Positions 15,846 to 24,359 of a stretch of 64,000 nucleotides of DNA are shown one piece after another (position 1 is the first letter of the stretch; every line of letters starts with the position of its first letter). The stretch comes from JAWQFO01 sp033436665 (lineage in GTDB: Bacteria; Pseudomonadota; Alphaproteobacteria; Rhodobacterales; Rhodobacteraceae). The notes below the pieces were generated by a model, which had not been told where the DNA came from, ran no database searches, and worked only from the letters and a program-made list of their open reading frames with translations. The stretch is from contig NZ_JAWQFO010000012.1 in assembly GCF_033436665.1 (NCBI RefSeq), positions 1-64,000 on the forward strand. The letters run 5' to 3'. The translations under genes were made by a program, and so were the position numbers.

Positions 15846-17869
15846 AGGACTGGCAACGCAACAGCGCACCGCGGCCCGAGGGGTACTTCCTCTATCATTC
15901 CATCGGCATGTATCCCGGCAAGGAGGAAGAGCTTGCCGCCGCGATGGCCGAGTTCGCCGCGATCTACGGCGCGCCCGACGACAAGCAATGGGGCTACATG
16001 CTGCGCAAGCGGCAGGACTTCATCGACCATTGGCGGCACATCATCGGGGCCGAGAAAGGGTCGGTCACCGCCTGTGACAGCGTCACGCAGGGCGTGCATT
16101 CGATCGTCACCGCGCTGCCCGAGGCGCGGCTCAGGGGCAAGCGCCTGCTGATCGCCGAGGACTGCTTTCCTTCCGTGCATTTCCTGCTGGCGGGTCTGCA
16201 GGAGCGGCTCGGCTTCACGCTCGACACCGTGCCCAAGCGCGATGGCGCGACCTGGGTCGAGGACGACGATTTCATCGCCGCCTGGGGGCCGGACGTGGGG
16301 CTGGCGCTGATCACCTGGGTCACCTCCACCGCCTCCTACCGGTGCGACCTTGACCGGCTGGTCGCGCATGGACGCGAAAGAGGCAGCATGATCGGCGTCG
16401 ACATCACCCAGGCGGCGGGTCTGGTGCCCTTCGACGTGATGGCGCCGCGCATCGATTTTGCCATCTCGACCAGCCTAAAGTGGATGTGCGGCACGCCCGG
16501 GGCCGGCATGATCTACGTCGACAAGCCGCTGATCCCGGAGTTCGAGCCCGAGCTGCGTGGCTGGTTCTCGCAGAACAACCCGTTCTCCTGGGCGCTCGAC
16601 AAGTTCCAATATGCGCCCGATGCAAGGCGCTTCGACAGCGGCACGCCTGCCTCGATGGCAGCCATCGCTTCGGTTCCAGCCCTGAAATGGCACGCCGCGC
16701 AGGACCGCGCGAAGATGCTGCGGCACAACCGCGACCTCGTCGACAGGATCATCGAACGCGCCGACGCGCTGAACCTGCCGCTACAGTCGCCGCGCGAAGC
16801 CGAGCGGCGCGGCGGCTCGGTGATGCTGCGCATGCCGAGCAAGGCCGAGGCCGGTGCCGTGACCGGCGCGCTGGGGGTCGAGGGCATCTCGGTCGATTTC
16901 CGCGACGCGCTGATGCGGCTGTCGCCGGGCGTCCTGACGCGGGCGGACGAAGTCGAGCGCGCTTTCGACATCGTCGCGCGGACCATGAAACGCCGCACAT
17001 CCCGTTTTGCGGGCCGCATGCCCGAAGGGGCGACTGCACCTGCCGCCGATCCGAAGGCGGTGCTCGCGGGATTGGCCGGGGCCCTGTCGGGGGGCGGCCT
17101 GAAGGTCGTCGACTGCACCGCCCCGCTGGGCCCCGATACCCCGATCCTGCGGCTGCCCAAGGGGTTCGCCAAGGACACGCCGAAGGTCGAGATCCACAAG
17201 ATCAGCGAATACGATGCCGACGGCCCGTTCTTCGCCTGGAATTGGCTCAAACTCGGCGAGCATTCGGGCACGCATTTCGACGCGCCGCACCACTGGTTGT
17301 CGGGCAAGGACTTTCCCGATGGCTTCACCGACACGCTTGACGTGCAACGCTTGATCGCGCCGGCCAACGTCATCGACTGTTCCGCGGATTGCGCCGCCGA
17401 TTCCGACTTCCTGCTCGACGTCGACCGGGTGCGGGCCTGGGAGGCACAACATGGCGAGATTAGGCCGGGCGAGTGGGTGCTGATGCGCTCGGACTGGGAC
17501 CGGCGGGCGGAGGACGAGGAGGCGTTTCTCAACGACGATCCCGACCCGCTCGAAGACGGATCGCACAGTCCGGGACCGACCACCCAGTGCATCGACTACC
17601 TTCTGTCGAAAGGCATCGTCGGCTGGGGCAGCCAGTGCATCGGCACCGATGCCGGAATGGCGGGAAAATTCTCGCCGCCCTATCCCGCGCACAACTATCT
17701 GCACCGCGACAACTGCTTCGGGCTTGCCAGCCTCGCCAACCTCGACCAGTTGCCGCCGAAAGGCGCGATCCTGATCGTTACGCCGCTGAAAATCGAGCGC
17801 GGGACGGGCAGTCCGGTCCGGGCGCTGGCGCTGGTGCCCGGCAACGCAACACAAGGAGAAGCGACATGA
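15842..17869 (+). CDS. Kynureninase-like PLP enzyme fused to a cyclase/formamidase domain
   Basis: A 675-residue two-domain protein. Residues 1 to about 390 are a fold-type I class V PLP enzyme of the kynureninase kind: GVDITQAAG supplies the PLP-binding Asp (D187), and STSLKWMCGTPGAGM supplies the Schiff-base Lys (K213). After a linker (about 390-420) comes a complete cyclase-family domain with the metal motif HSGTHFDAPHHW (474-485), as in kynurenine formamidase (KynB) and isatin hydrolase, plus GWGSQCIGTDAG. Known formamidase makes kynurenine, which kynureninase cleaves to anthranilate, so the fusion joins two consecutive activities of that type; the true substrate is not proven. The start is fixed by the 4-nt overlap with LivM. 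A near copy of the second domain follows as a separate gene. Confidence 0.85.
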   Translation: MKDWQRNSAPRPEGYFLYHSIGMYPGKEEELAAAMAEFAAIYGAPDDKQWGYMLRKRQDFIDHWRHIIGAEKGSVTACDSVTQGVHSIVTALPEARLRGKRLLIAEDCFPSVHFLLAGLQERLGFTLDTVPKRDGATWVEDDDFIAAWGPDVGLALITWVTSTASYRCDLDRLVAHGRERGSMIGVDITQAAGLVPFDVMAPRIDFAISTSLKWMCGTPGAGMIYVDKPLIPEFEPELRGWFSQNNPFSWALDKFQYAPDARRFDSGTPASMAAIASVPALKWHAAQDRAKMLRHNRDLVDRIIERADALNLPLQSPREAERRGGSVMLRMPSKAEAGAVTGALGVEGISVDFRDALMRLSPGVLTRADEVERAFDIVARTMKRRTSRFAGRMPEGATAPAADPKAVLAGLAGALSGGGLKVVDCTAPLGPDTPILRLPKGFAKDTPKVEIHKISEYDADGPFFAWNWLKLGEHSGTHFDAPHHWLSGKDFPDGFTDTLDVQRLIAPANVIDCSADCAADSDFLLDVDRVRAWEAQHGEIRPGEWVLMRSDWDRRAEDEEAFLNDDPDPLEDGSHSPGPTTQCIDYLLSKGIVGWGSQCIGTDAGMAGKFSPPYPAHNYLHRDNCFGLASLANLDQLPPKGAILIVTPLKIERGTGSPVRALALVPGNATQGEAT

Positions 17870-18660
17870 GCCATGACACTTTGCAGGACCTTGGCGCCTT
17901 GATCGCCTCGGGCGGAATCGAGGTGGTGGATTGCTCGGGCACGCTTGGGCCCTCGACGCCGATCCTGCAACTGCCGGAGGATTTCGCGAAGAACACGCCG
18001 AAGGTCGAGATCCACAAGATCAGCGAATATGACGCCGACGGGCCGTTCTTTGCCTGGAACTGGCTCAAGCTCGGCGAGCATTCGGGCACGCATTTCGATG
18101 CCCCGCACCACTGGATCACCGGCAAGGACCATGCCGACGGTTATACCGACACGCTCGACGTCAACCGGCTGGTGGCACCGGTCAACGTCATCGACTGCAC
18201 CGCCGAATGCGCCGCAGATCCCGATTTCCTGCTGACCGCCGATCTGGTGAAGGAATGGGAGGCCGAGCATGGCGAGATCGGCACGGGCGAGTGGGTCGTG
18301 ATGCGCAGCGACTGGGACAAGCGGGCCAGCGACGAGGCGGCGTTTCTCAATGCCGACGAGACCGGCCCGCACAGCCCCGGGCCGACGCCCGACTGCATCG
18401 AATATCTTCTGTCCAAGGGGATCGTCGGCTGGGGCAGCCAGTGCATCGGCACCGATGCCGGACAGGCCGGCGGGATGGAGCCGCCGTTTCCGGCCCACAA
18501 CCTGCTGCACCGCGACAACTGCTTCGGCCTTGCAAGCCTCGCCAACCTCGACAGGTTGCCGCCCAAAGGCGCGATCCTGATCGCGGCGCCGCTCAAGATC
18601 GAGCGTGGCACCGGCAGCCCGATCCGGGCGCTGGCGCTGGTGCCGAAGGCGGAGGTGCAA
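17098..18660 (+). repeat. Tandem duplication of the cyclase domain
   Basis: The C-terminal domain of the fusion gene (from about 17098) and the following gene (17866-18666) are near copies in tandem. At DNA level they share runs such as ACGCCGAAGGTCGAGATCCA; at protein level they share long identical blocks around HSGTHFDAPHHW and RDNCFGLASLANLD. The copies differ in the acidic loop (about 620 in the fusion) and at the C-terminus. Confidence 0.85.
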
Positions 18661-18666
18661 GGGTGA
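17866..18666 (+). CDS. Cyclase family protein (KynB/isatin hydrolase-like)
   Basis: A 266-residue metal-dependent hydrolase of the cyclase family, probably cytosolic. The metal motif HSGTHFDAPHH lies at 72-82; GWGSQCIGTDAGQAGG and RDNCFGLASLANLD near the C-terminus shape the pocket. It is the free-standing paralogue of the domain fused to the PLP enzyme just upstream. Family members hydrolyse N-formylkynurenine (KynB) or isatin; both are indole breakdown products, which fits indolepyruvate oxidoreductase genes downstream. The ATG overlaps the fusion-gene stop by 4 nt with AAGGAG ahead of it, and its stop overlaps the MarR start. Confidence 0.9.
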   Translation: MSHDTLQDLGALIASGGIEVVDCSGTLGPSTPILQLPEDFAKNTPKVEIHKISEYDADGPFFAWNWLKLGEHSGTHFDAPHHWITGKDHADGYTDTLDVNRLVAPVNVIDCTAECAADPDFLLTADLVKEWEAEHGEIGTGEWVVMRSDWDKRASDEAAFLNADETGPHSPGPTPDCIEYLLSKGIVGWGSQCIGTDAGQAGGMEPPFPAHNLLHRDNCFGLASLANLDRLPPKGAILIAAPLKIERGTGSPIRALALVPKAEVQG

Positions 18667-19157
18667 CCGAAACCGCCGGACAGCAGGCAAGGACCACGGA
18701 CGGGGACGATCCGCGCCTCGGCGAGATCGGTCTCGACAATTTCGCGCCTTACCTGATGAACCGCATCATGGGGCGTTACAATGCGGCCCTGCGCGACGAA
18801 ATGGCCGAGCTTGGCCTGACCACGCCGCAGATGCGCGCACTTGCGGTCCTGTCGGTCATGGACGGGCTTCTGATCCGCGACCTTGCCGTCTACGCCGTGG
18901 TCGAGCAGTCGACCCTGTCGCGTGCGCTCGACAAGCTGGCGCGCGACGGCAAGATCCGGCGCGAAAGCGATCCCGGCGACAGCCGCGCGGTGCGCATCTT
19001 CCTAACAGAGGCAGGGCGCGACGACTACGTCCGGCTCTGGCCGCACATGGCGCGGTCGTATCGCAACATGTTCCGCGGCATCGAGACCACCGAGCGCCGG
19101 GTGTTCGTGGAAACGCTCCAGAAAATCCTGAGAAACGTGAGGGTGCATGACTTCTGA
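18663..19157 (+). CDS. MarR-family transcriptional regulator
   Basis: A 164-residue winged-helix regulator. The recognition helix is EQSTLSRALDKLARDG (about 79-94) and the wing SDPGDSRAVRIFLT (about 100-113), both typical of MarR. N-terminal helices (about 20-45) form the dimer interface. It is encoded in the middle of the catabolic run with a GTG start overlapping the cyclase stop by 4 nt (GTGA). MarR proteins usually repress nearby genes until a phenolic or aromatic ligand binds, so it is the natural candidate to control the operon, possibly at the TGCA-TT-TGCA site near 11137. Confidence 0.9.
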   Translation: MTETAGQQARTTDGDDPRLGEIGLDNFAPYLMNRIMGRYNAALRDEMAELGLTTPQMRALAVLSVMDGLLIRDLAVYAVVEQSTLSRALDKLARDGKIRRESDPGDSRAVRIFLTEAGRDDYVRLWPHMARSYRNMFRGIETTERRVFVETLQKILRNVRVHDF

Positions 19158-19184
19158 GCACCCGCAAATGGAAGGAGAAGGCTG

Positions 19185-21335
19185 ATGGCCGAACGATCCT
19201 TCAAGGCCGAGGTCGAGGACCTGCGCAAGGGCGCGGGAGAGACGTTTACCGGCGAGGGCATCCTCGCCATCACCAAGGCGCTGCTGGAAAACGGTGTCGG
19301 CTATGTCGGCGGCTACCAGGGCGCACCGATCAGCCACCTGATGGACGTGCTGTCGGACGCCGAGGACCTGCTTGGCGAACTGGGCGTACGTTTCGAAGCC
19401 AATGCCTCGGAAGCCGCCGCCGCCGCGATGCTTGCGGCAAGCGTTCACTACCCGATCCGGGGGGCGGTGACCTTCAAGGGTGCGGTCGGCGTCAACGTCG
19501 CCTCGGACGCGCTGGCCAACCTGTCGTCCTCGGGCGTGACCGGCGGGGCGCTGGTGATCGTGGGCGAGGATTACGGCGAAGGGTCGTCGATCATGCAGGA
19601 ACGCAGCCACGCCTTCGCAATGAAATCGCAGTTCTGGATGCTCGACCCGCGCCCGAACCTGCCGTCGATCGTCAAGGCCGTCGATGACGGCTTCGCGCTC
19701 AGCGAGGCCTCGGGCACGCCAGTGATGCTGATGGTGCGCATCCGCTCGTGCCATGTCACGGGGCAGTTCGAGACTCGCGACAACAAACGCCCCGACCTGA
19801 CGGTGCGCGACGCGCTTGCCAGCCCGCGCAAGGATTTCTCGCGCGTGGTGCTGCCGCCGATGAGCTACGCGCACGAGCAGGACAAGGTGAACCGGCGCTG
19901 GCCGGCGGCCGAGGCATTCATCCGCGAGAAGGGCCTCAACGAGGTCTTCGGACCCAAGCGCGCGCCGGTCGGAATTGTCTGCCAGGGCGGGATGTACAAC
20001 GGCGTCATCCGTGCCCTCCAACGCCTCGGGCTCGCCGACATCTACGGTGAGACGCAGGTGCCGCTTTATTGCCTGAACGTGACCTATCCGCTGGTGCGCG
20101 ACGAGTTCCTGGACTTCTGCGAGGGCAAGGAGTCGCTGCTGGTCGTCGAGGAAGGCCAGCCGGAGTTCATCGAGCAGCAGCTTGCCGCCATGCTCTACCG
20201 CGACGGGCGCAAAGTCGAACTCTGCGGCAAGGGCGTGTTGCCGATGGCGGGCGAGTACACCGGGCAGGTGCTGCTCGACGGGCTGTCCGAGTTCATCCGC
20301 AGCCGCGCGCCGCAGCTTCTGCCCGACAGCGTGCGCGCGCCCAATGCCGCGGCACCCGAGATCCCGGACCTGTCGCAGACCGTGCCGGTGCGCCCGCCGG
20401 GATTCTGCACCGGCTGCCCCGAGCGTCCGATCTTCGCCGCGATGAAGCTGGTGCAGAAAGAGCTGGGCCAGCACCAGATCAGCGGCGACATCGGCTGCCA
20501 CCTCTTTGCCGCGCTGCCGCCTTTCGAGATCGGCGGCCAGACGATGGGGTACGGGCTTGGTCCCGCCTCGAACGCCGCCTTCGACGGCGGCGGCGAGAAG
20601 CGCGCGATCTCGATCCTCGGCGACGGTGGCTTCTGGCACAATGGGCTGTCGTCTTCGATCGGCAACATGGTCTTCAACAAGGCCGACAGCGTGGCGCTGA
20701 TCGTCGACAACTACTATTCCGCCGCCACCGGCGGGCAGGACGTGCTGTCGAGCCGGGCCGAGAACGACACCAAGGCGACCAACCATCCGATCTCGGAGGC
20801 GCTTAAGGGTATCGGGGTGAAGTGGGTGCGCCAGATCGACCGGACCTATGACGTGCCGAAGATGGCCGCGGTGCTGCGCGAGGCGCTGACGACCGATTAC
20901 GCCGGTCCGAAGGTGATCGTGGCCTCGAGCGAATGCATGCTCAACCGGCAGCGCCGAGAGCGTCCGCTGCGCGCCAAGGCGGTGAAGGAAGGTCGCCGGG
21001 TCGAGGCGCCGCGCTTTGGCGTGGACGAGGCGGTCTGCACCGGCGATCACGCCTGCATGCGCCTCTCGGGTTGCCCGTCGCTGTCACTCAAACGCCTCGA
21101 CGATCCGCTGCGCGACGATCCCGTCGCCTCGATCGACCAGACCTGCGTGGGCTGCGGCAACTGTGGCGAGGTGGCCGATGCCGCGATCCTCTGCCCGTCT
21201 TTCTACCGCGCCGACGTGGTTCACAATCCGGGCGGTTTCGAAAGCTGGTGGGCCGGAAAGCGCGCCGCCGCGATCGACTGGCTGATGGCCCGGCGCGAGG
21301 CGAAGAGCCTGAGTTTCACGGAGCGGCGGGTATGA
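19185..21335 (+). CDS. iorA: Indolepyruvate:ferredoxin oxidoreductase alpha subunit
   Basis: A 716-residue thiamine-diphosphate enzyme subunit converting an aryl-2-oxoacid such as indolepyruvate to aryl-acetyl-CoA with reduction of ferredoxin. The pyrimidine-binding half (about 20-220) has FEANASEAAAAAM, the TPP-binding half has GDIGCHLFAALPP and GDGGFWHNG followed by DNYYSAATGG (about 440-525), and the C-terminus has two [4Fe-4S] motifs: CTGDHACMRLSGCPSL and CVGCGNCGEVADAAILCPSF. GGAAGGAGAAGG gives a strong ribosome site. The stop overlaps iorB by 4 nt. Oxygen-tolerant relatives act in aerobic aromatic amino acid breakdown. Confidence 0.92.
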   Translation: MAERSFKAEVEDLRKGAGETFTGEGILAITKALLENGVGYVGGYQGAPISHLMDVLSDAEDLLGELGVRFEANASEAAAAAMLAASVHYPIRGAVTFKGAVGVNVASDALANLSSSGVTGGALVIVGEDYGEGSSIMQERSHAFAMKSQFWMLDPRPNLPSIVKAVDDGFALSEASGTPVMLMVRIRSCHVTGQFETRDNKRPDLTVRDALASPRKDFSRVVLPPMSYAHEQDKVNRRWPAAEAFIREKGLNEVFGPKRAPVGIVCQGGMYNGVIRALQRLGLADIYGETQVPLYCLNVTYPLVRDEFLDFCEGKESLLVVEEGQPEFIEQQLAAMLYRDGRKVELCGKGVLPMAGEYTGQVLLDGLSEFIRSRAPQLLPDSVRAPNAAAPEIPDLSQTVPVRPPGFCTGCPERPIFAAMKLVQKELGQHQISGDIGCHLFAALPPFEIGGQTMGYGLGPASNAAFDGGGEKRAISILGDGGFWHNGLSSSIGNMVFNKADSVALIVDNYYSAATGGQDVLSSRAENDTKATNHPISEALKGIGVKWVRQIDRTYDVPKMAAVLREALTTDYAGPKVIVASSECMLNRQRRERPLRAKAVKEGRRVEAPRFGVDEAVCTGDHACMRLSGCPSLSLKRLDDPLRDDPVASIDQTCVGCGNCGEVADAAILCPSFYRADVVHNPGGFESWWAGKRAAAIDWLMARREAKSLSFTERRV

Positions 21336-22912
21336 ACGACGCCGCACCAGACCTCGCACCGCGCGCGCCCGACACGCGCCTTGACGGCATGATCAAGCTT
21401 GCCGTCATGGCCGTGGGCGGGCAGGGCGGCGGCGTGCTGACCAACTGGATCGAGGACCTGGCCCGCGCCGAGGGCTATGCCTGCCAGGCCACCAGCGTCG
21501 CGGGCGTCGCGCAGCGAACCGGGGCCACGATCTACTACGTCGAGATGGTGCCGGAGGCCGATGGGCACGCGCCGGTCTTCTCGCTGGCCCCGGCGGCAGG
21601 CGACGTCGACATCCTGATCGCTGCCGAGATGATGGAGGCGGGCCGGGCGATCCTGCGCGGCTTCGTGACCCCGGACCGCACCACGCTCGTCGCCTCGACC
21701 CATCGGGCGCTGGCGGTGTCCGAAAAGACCGTGCCGGGTGACGGCATAGCCACCGCTGAAGAAGTGCGCGCCGCGGCCGAGGTCGCGGCGCGGCGGGTGA
21801 TCTTCGCGAATATGGAACGTCTCGCCGTCGCGCAGGGCTCGGTGATCTCCGCGTCGCTCTTCGGGGCGCTGGCGGGGTCCGGCGCCTTACCTTTCGCGCG
21901 GGCCTCCTTCGAGCAGGCGATCCGTCGCGGCGGGCGCGGCGTGGAGCCGTCGCTGCGCGCCTTCGCCGAAGGGTTCGACGCGGCGCGCGGACGCGCGCCG
22001 GAAGCGTCAGGCGGCGAAGACGCAGCCGTGGACGGTCCGCCGCTCGGACCGCAAGACCTGCGCGCAACCTGGGATGCGCTGGAACGACGGGCGCGCGCGC
22101 TGCCAGAGCCCGTGGTCCCGATGGCGCTCGCCGGGTTGCGCAAGTTGGTCGATTTCCAGGATGCGGATTATGGAACCGAGTACCTTGTTCGCCTCGACGC
22201 ACTGCGCCAGCGCGACCGCAGCGACAAAGGCTTCGAATTCACCCGCGAGGCCGCGAAACATGTCGCCAACGCGATGGCCTATGACGATGTGATCCGCGTG
22301 GCCGGATTGAAGACACGGCGAGACCGTTTCGCGCGCATCCGCGACGAGATGGGGGCGGGCGAGACGACGCTGATGCATGTCACCGAATTCATGCACCCGC
22401 GCGCCGAAGAGATCGCCGGCATGCTGCCCGCCGGGCTGGGCGCGCGCGTCACGGCCTCCCGGCGCGCGATGCGCCTGCTCGACCGGCTATTCAACCGCGG
22501 CCGCCGGTTGCGCACCGACGGGTTGCGCGGGTTTGTCATGCTCTACATTGTCGCCGGGCTGCGCGGTTGGCGCCGACGCAGCCATCGCCATGCGCAGGAA
22601 CAGGCGCACCTGTCGGCATGGCTCGACACCGCGCTGGGGCATCTCGACACCGACTATACGCTCGCCGTTGAGATCCTGCGCTGCCGACGACTGATCAAGG
22701 GCTATTCCGACACCCACGCCCGGGGCCTGTCCAAGTTCGACCGGGTGCTCGGCGGGGCGGCGCAGGTCGCCGGGCGCGCGGATGCCGCGCAATGGGTCGC
22801 GCGCCTGCGCGAGGCGGCTCTCGCCGACGAGGAAGGCACCGCGCTCGACGGAGCGCTGCGTACCATCGACAGCTTCACCACGGACACCAAAAACAGGGAG
22901 GAAAGAAAATGA
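21332..22912 (+). CDS. iorB: Indolepyruvate oxidoreductase beta subunit with long C-terminal extension
   Basis: A 526-residue partner of IorA. Residues about 20-210 are the gamma/POR-type domain (VGGQGGGVLTNWIEDLARAEG and VAQRTGATIYYVEM), the whole of a typical archaeal IorB. The remaining about 300 residues are an added helical, Arg-rich domain (DYGTEYLVRLD, EFTREAAKHVANAMAYDDVIRVA) resembling the C-terminal part of the fused proteobacterial enzymes (DUF6537-like). So this organism has the split form of the large fused enzyme. Coupled by 4-nt overlaps to iorA before it and the TRAP binding protein after it. Confidence 0.88.
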   Translation: MNDAAPDLAPRAPDTRLDGMIKLAVMAVGGQGGGVLTNWIEDLARAEGYACQATSVAGVAQRTGATIYYVEMVPEADGHAPVFSLAPAAGDVDILIAAEMMEAGRAILRGFVTPDRTTLVASTHRALAVSEKTVPGDGIATAEEVRAAAEVAARRVIFANMERLAVAQGSVISASLFGALAGSGALPFARASFEQAIRRGGRGVEPSLRAFAEGFDAARGRAPEASGGEDAAVDGPPLGPQDLRATWDALERRARALPEPVVPMALAGLRKLVDFQDADYGTEYLVRLDALRQRDRSDKGFEFTREAAKHVANAMAYDDVIRVAGLKTRRDRFARIRDEMGAGETTLMHVTEFMHPRAEEIAGMLPAGLGARVTASRRAMRLLDRLFNRGRRLRTDGLRGFVMLYIVAGLRGWRRRSHRHAQEQAHLSAWLDTALGHLDTDYTLAVEILRCRRLIKGYSDTHARGLSKFDRVLGGAAQVAGRADAAQWVARLREAALADEEGTALDGALRTIDSFTTDTKNREERK

Positions 22913-23865
22913 GGACATATCTTGCGGCCGCGGCAATGGCCCTTCTGGCGACAAGCGCCGTGCAGGCCGAAGAGGTCACGCTCCGCGGGGTTACGGCCTT
23001 CGCGGGCGGTACGACCTTCAGCCGGCCCTTTGAGGCCTTCGTCGAACGCGTCAACGAGACCGGCGCCGGGGTCGTGCAGATCGACTACGTGGGCGGACCG
23101 GAAGCCGTTCCGCCGTTCGAGCTGGGCAACGCCGTGAGCGAGGGCGTCGTGGACATCGCCAACAACACGACCGCCTTCTACACCAACCTGCTGCCCGCGG
23201 GCGATGCGCTGCATCTGGCCACCAACACGATCCAGGATCAGCGCGCCAACGGCTGCTATGACAAGATCGACGCGCTGCACCAGGAACAGATGAACGTGAA
23301 GTTCCTGGCCCGGACCGGCGACAACATCCAGTTCCACCTCTACCTGACCAAGCCCATCGACGGGCCGGATCTTTCCGGTCTCACGATCCGGACCACGCCG
23401 GTCTATCGCGCGATGTTCGAGGCATTGGGCGCGACGCTGGTGCGCACCGCACCAGGCGACGTCTATACCTCGCTTGAACGCGGGGCCATCGACGGTTACG
23501 GCTGGCCGGTGCAGGGCGTGCTCGACCTCGGCTGGGACGAGCAGACCAAGTACCGCGTCGATCCCGGCTTCTACCAGGTCGACGTCAACTTCCTCGTCAA
23601 CCTCGACCGCTGGAACGAACTCAGCGACGAGGCGAAATCGGTGCTGGAAGAGGCCGCCGCCTGGACCGAGGAGCGCAACGCCGAGAACATCGACATCAAT
23701 GCCAGCGAGGTCGAGAAACAGGCCGCGGCCGGGATCGAGACCATTGCCTTCGATGACGACAAGGCCGCGCAATGGCTGGAAACGGCACAAGAGGCCGGCT
23801 GGGCCGGCGTGGCCGCGATCGACGCCGCACTCGCCGATGAACTCAAGGCCTGCCTGGTCGACTGA
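22909..23865 (+). CDS. TRAP transporter substrate-binding protein (DctP type)
   Basis: A 318-residue periplasmic binding protein with a signal peptide (1-20, ending VQA). It has the DctP fold: GLTIRTTPVYRAMFEALGATLVR includes the Arg that binds the substrate carboxylate (about 160-166), followed by the DVYTSLERGAIDGYGWP stretch. The ligand is therefore an organic acid. It overlaps the iorB stop by 4 nt, so it is tied to the oxidoreductase genes; 5 bp separate it from DctQ. A TRAP system in the same run as a complete ABC importer suggests either two related ligands, or uptake of both an amino acid and its oxoacid. Confidence 0.92.
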   Translation: MRTYLAAAAMALLATSAVQAEEVTLRGVTAFAGGTTFSRPFEAFVERVNETGAGVVQIDYVGGPEAVPPFELGNAVSEGVVDIANNTTAFYTNLLPAGDALHLATNTIQDQRANGCYDKIDALHQEQMNVKFLARTGDNIQFHLYLTKPIDGPDLSGLTIRTTPVYRAMFEALGATLVRTAPGDVYTSLERGAIDGYGWPVQGVLDLGWDEQTKYRVDPGFYQVDVNFLVNLDRWNELSDEAKSVLEEAAAWTEERNAENIDINASEVEKQAAAGIETIAFDDDKAAQWLETAQEAGWAGVAAIDAALADELKACLVD

Positions 23866-23870
23866 ACACG

Positions 23871-24353
23871 ATGTTCGATGCCATCCTGCGATCCTGCGCC
23901 GCCGTCGCAGGTGCGATCCTCGCCGCCATCGTGGCGGGGATCGCGGTGAACGTCGTGCTGCGCAACCTCTTCGGAGCGCCGCTCCACGGGCTGCTCGATC
24001 TTGTCGAGTACGGGCTGCTGCTGGTCACCTGCCTCGGCGCGCCCTGGGTCCTGTCGCAAAGCGCGCATGTCGTCGTCGATCTGGTCACCGGAGCCTTGCC
24101 GGACGCCGCGGCCCGCGTCGCGGCCCGGATTGTCGCCTGCATCGGCTGCGTGGTCTCGCTTGCGATGGTCTGGTACGGAACCACGGCGATGATGGCCTCG
24201 CAGGCGCGCGGGTCGATGATCCGCACCGCCATCGACGTGCCGGAATGGTGGGTCCTGTCGGTGCTGCCCGCGGCCTTCGTCCTGATCGCGGCCGAATTCC
24301 TGCGCCAGATCCTGCGGCCGCGGCTGCGCCACGACGCCAAGGCGGGGCTCTGA
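23871..24353 (+). CDS. TRAP transporter small membrane subunit (DctQ type)
   Basis: A 160-residue protein with four membrane helices (about 5-27, 42-62, 84-104, 124-146) and the DctQ signature NVVLRNLFGAPLHGLLDLVEYGL (in segments). It bridges the binding protein and the large permease. Only 6 bp lie before the DctM start, so translation is coupled. The final Arg/His-rich tail is cytosolic. Confidence 0.9.
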   Translation: MFDAILRSCAAVAGAILAAIVAGIAVNVVLRNLFGAPLHGLLDLVEYGLLLVTCLGAPWVLSQSAHVVVDLVTGALPDAAARVAARIVACIGCVVSLAMVWYGTTAMMASQARGSMIRTAIDVPEWWVLSVLPAAFVLIAAEFLRQILRPRLRHDAKAGL

Positions 24354-24359
24354 GCACGT

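Noticed and set aside
19002..21050. 682-codon open frame on the minus strand
   Set aside because: Shadow of iorA; GC-rich codon third positions leave long open antisense frames throughout this window.
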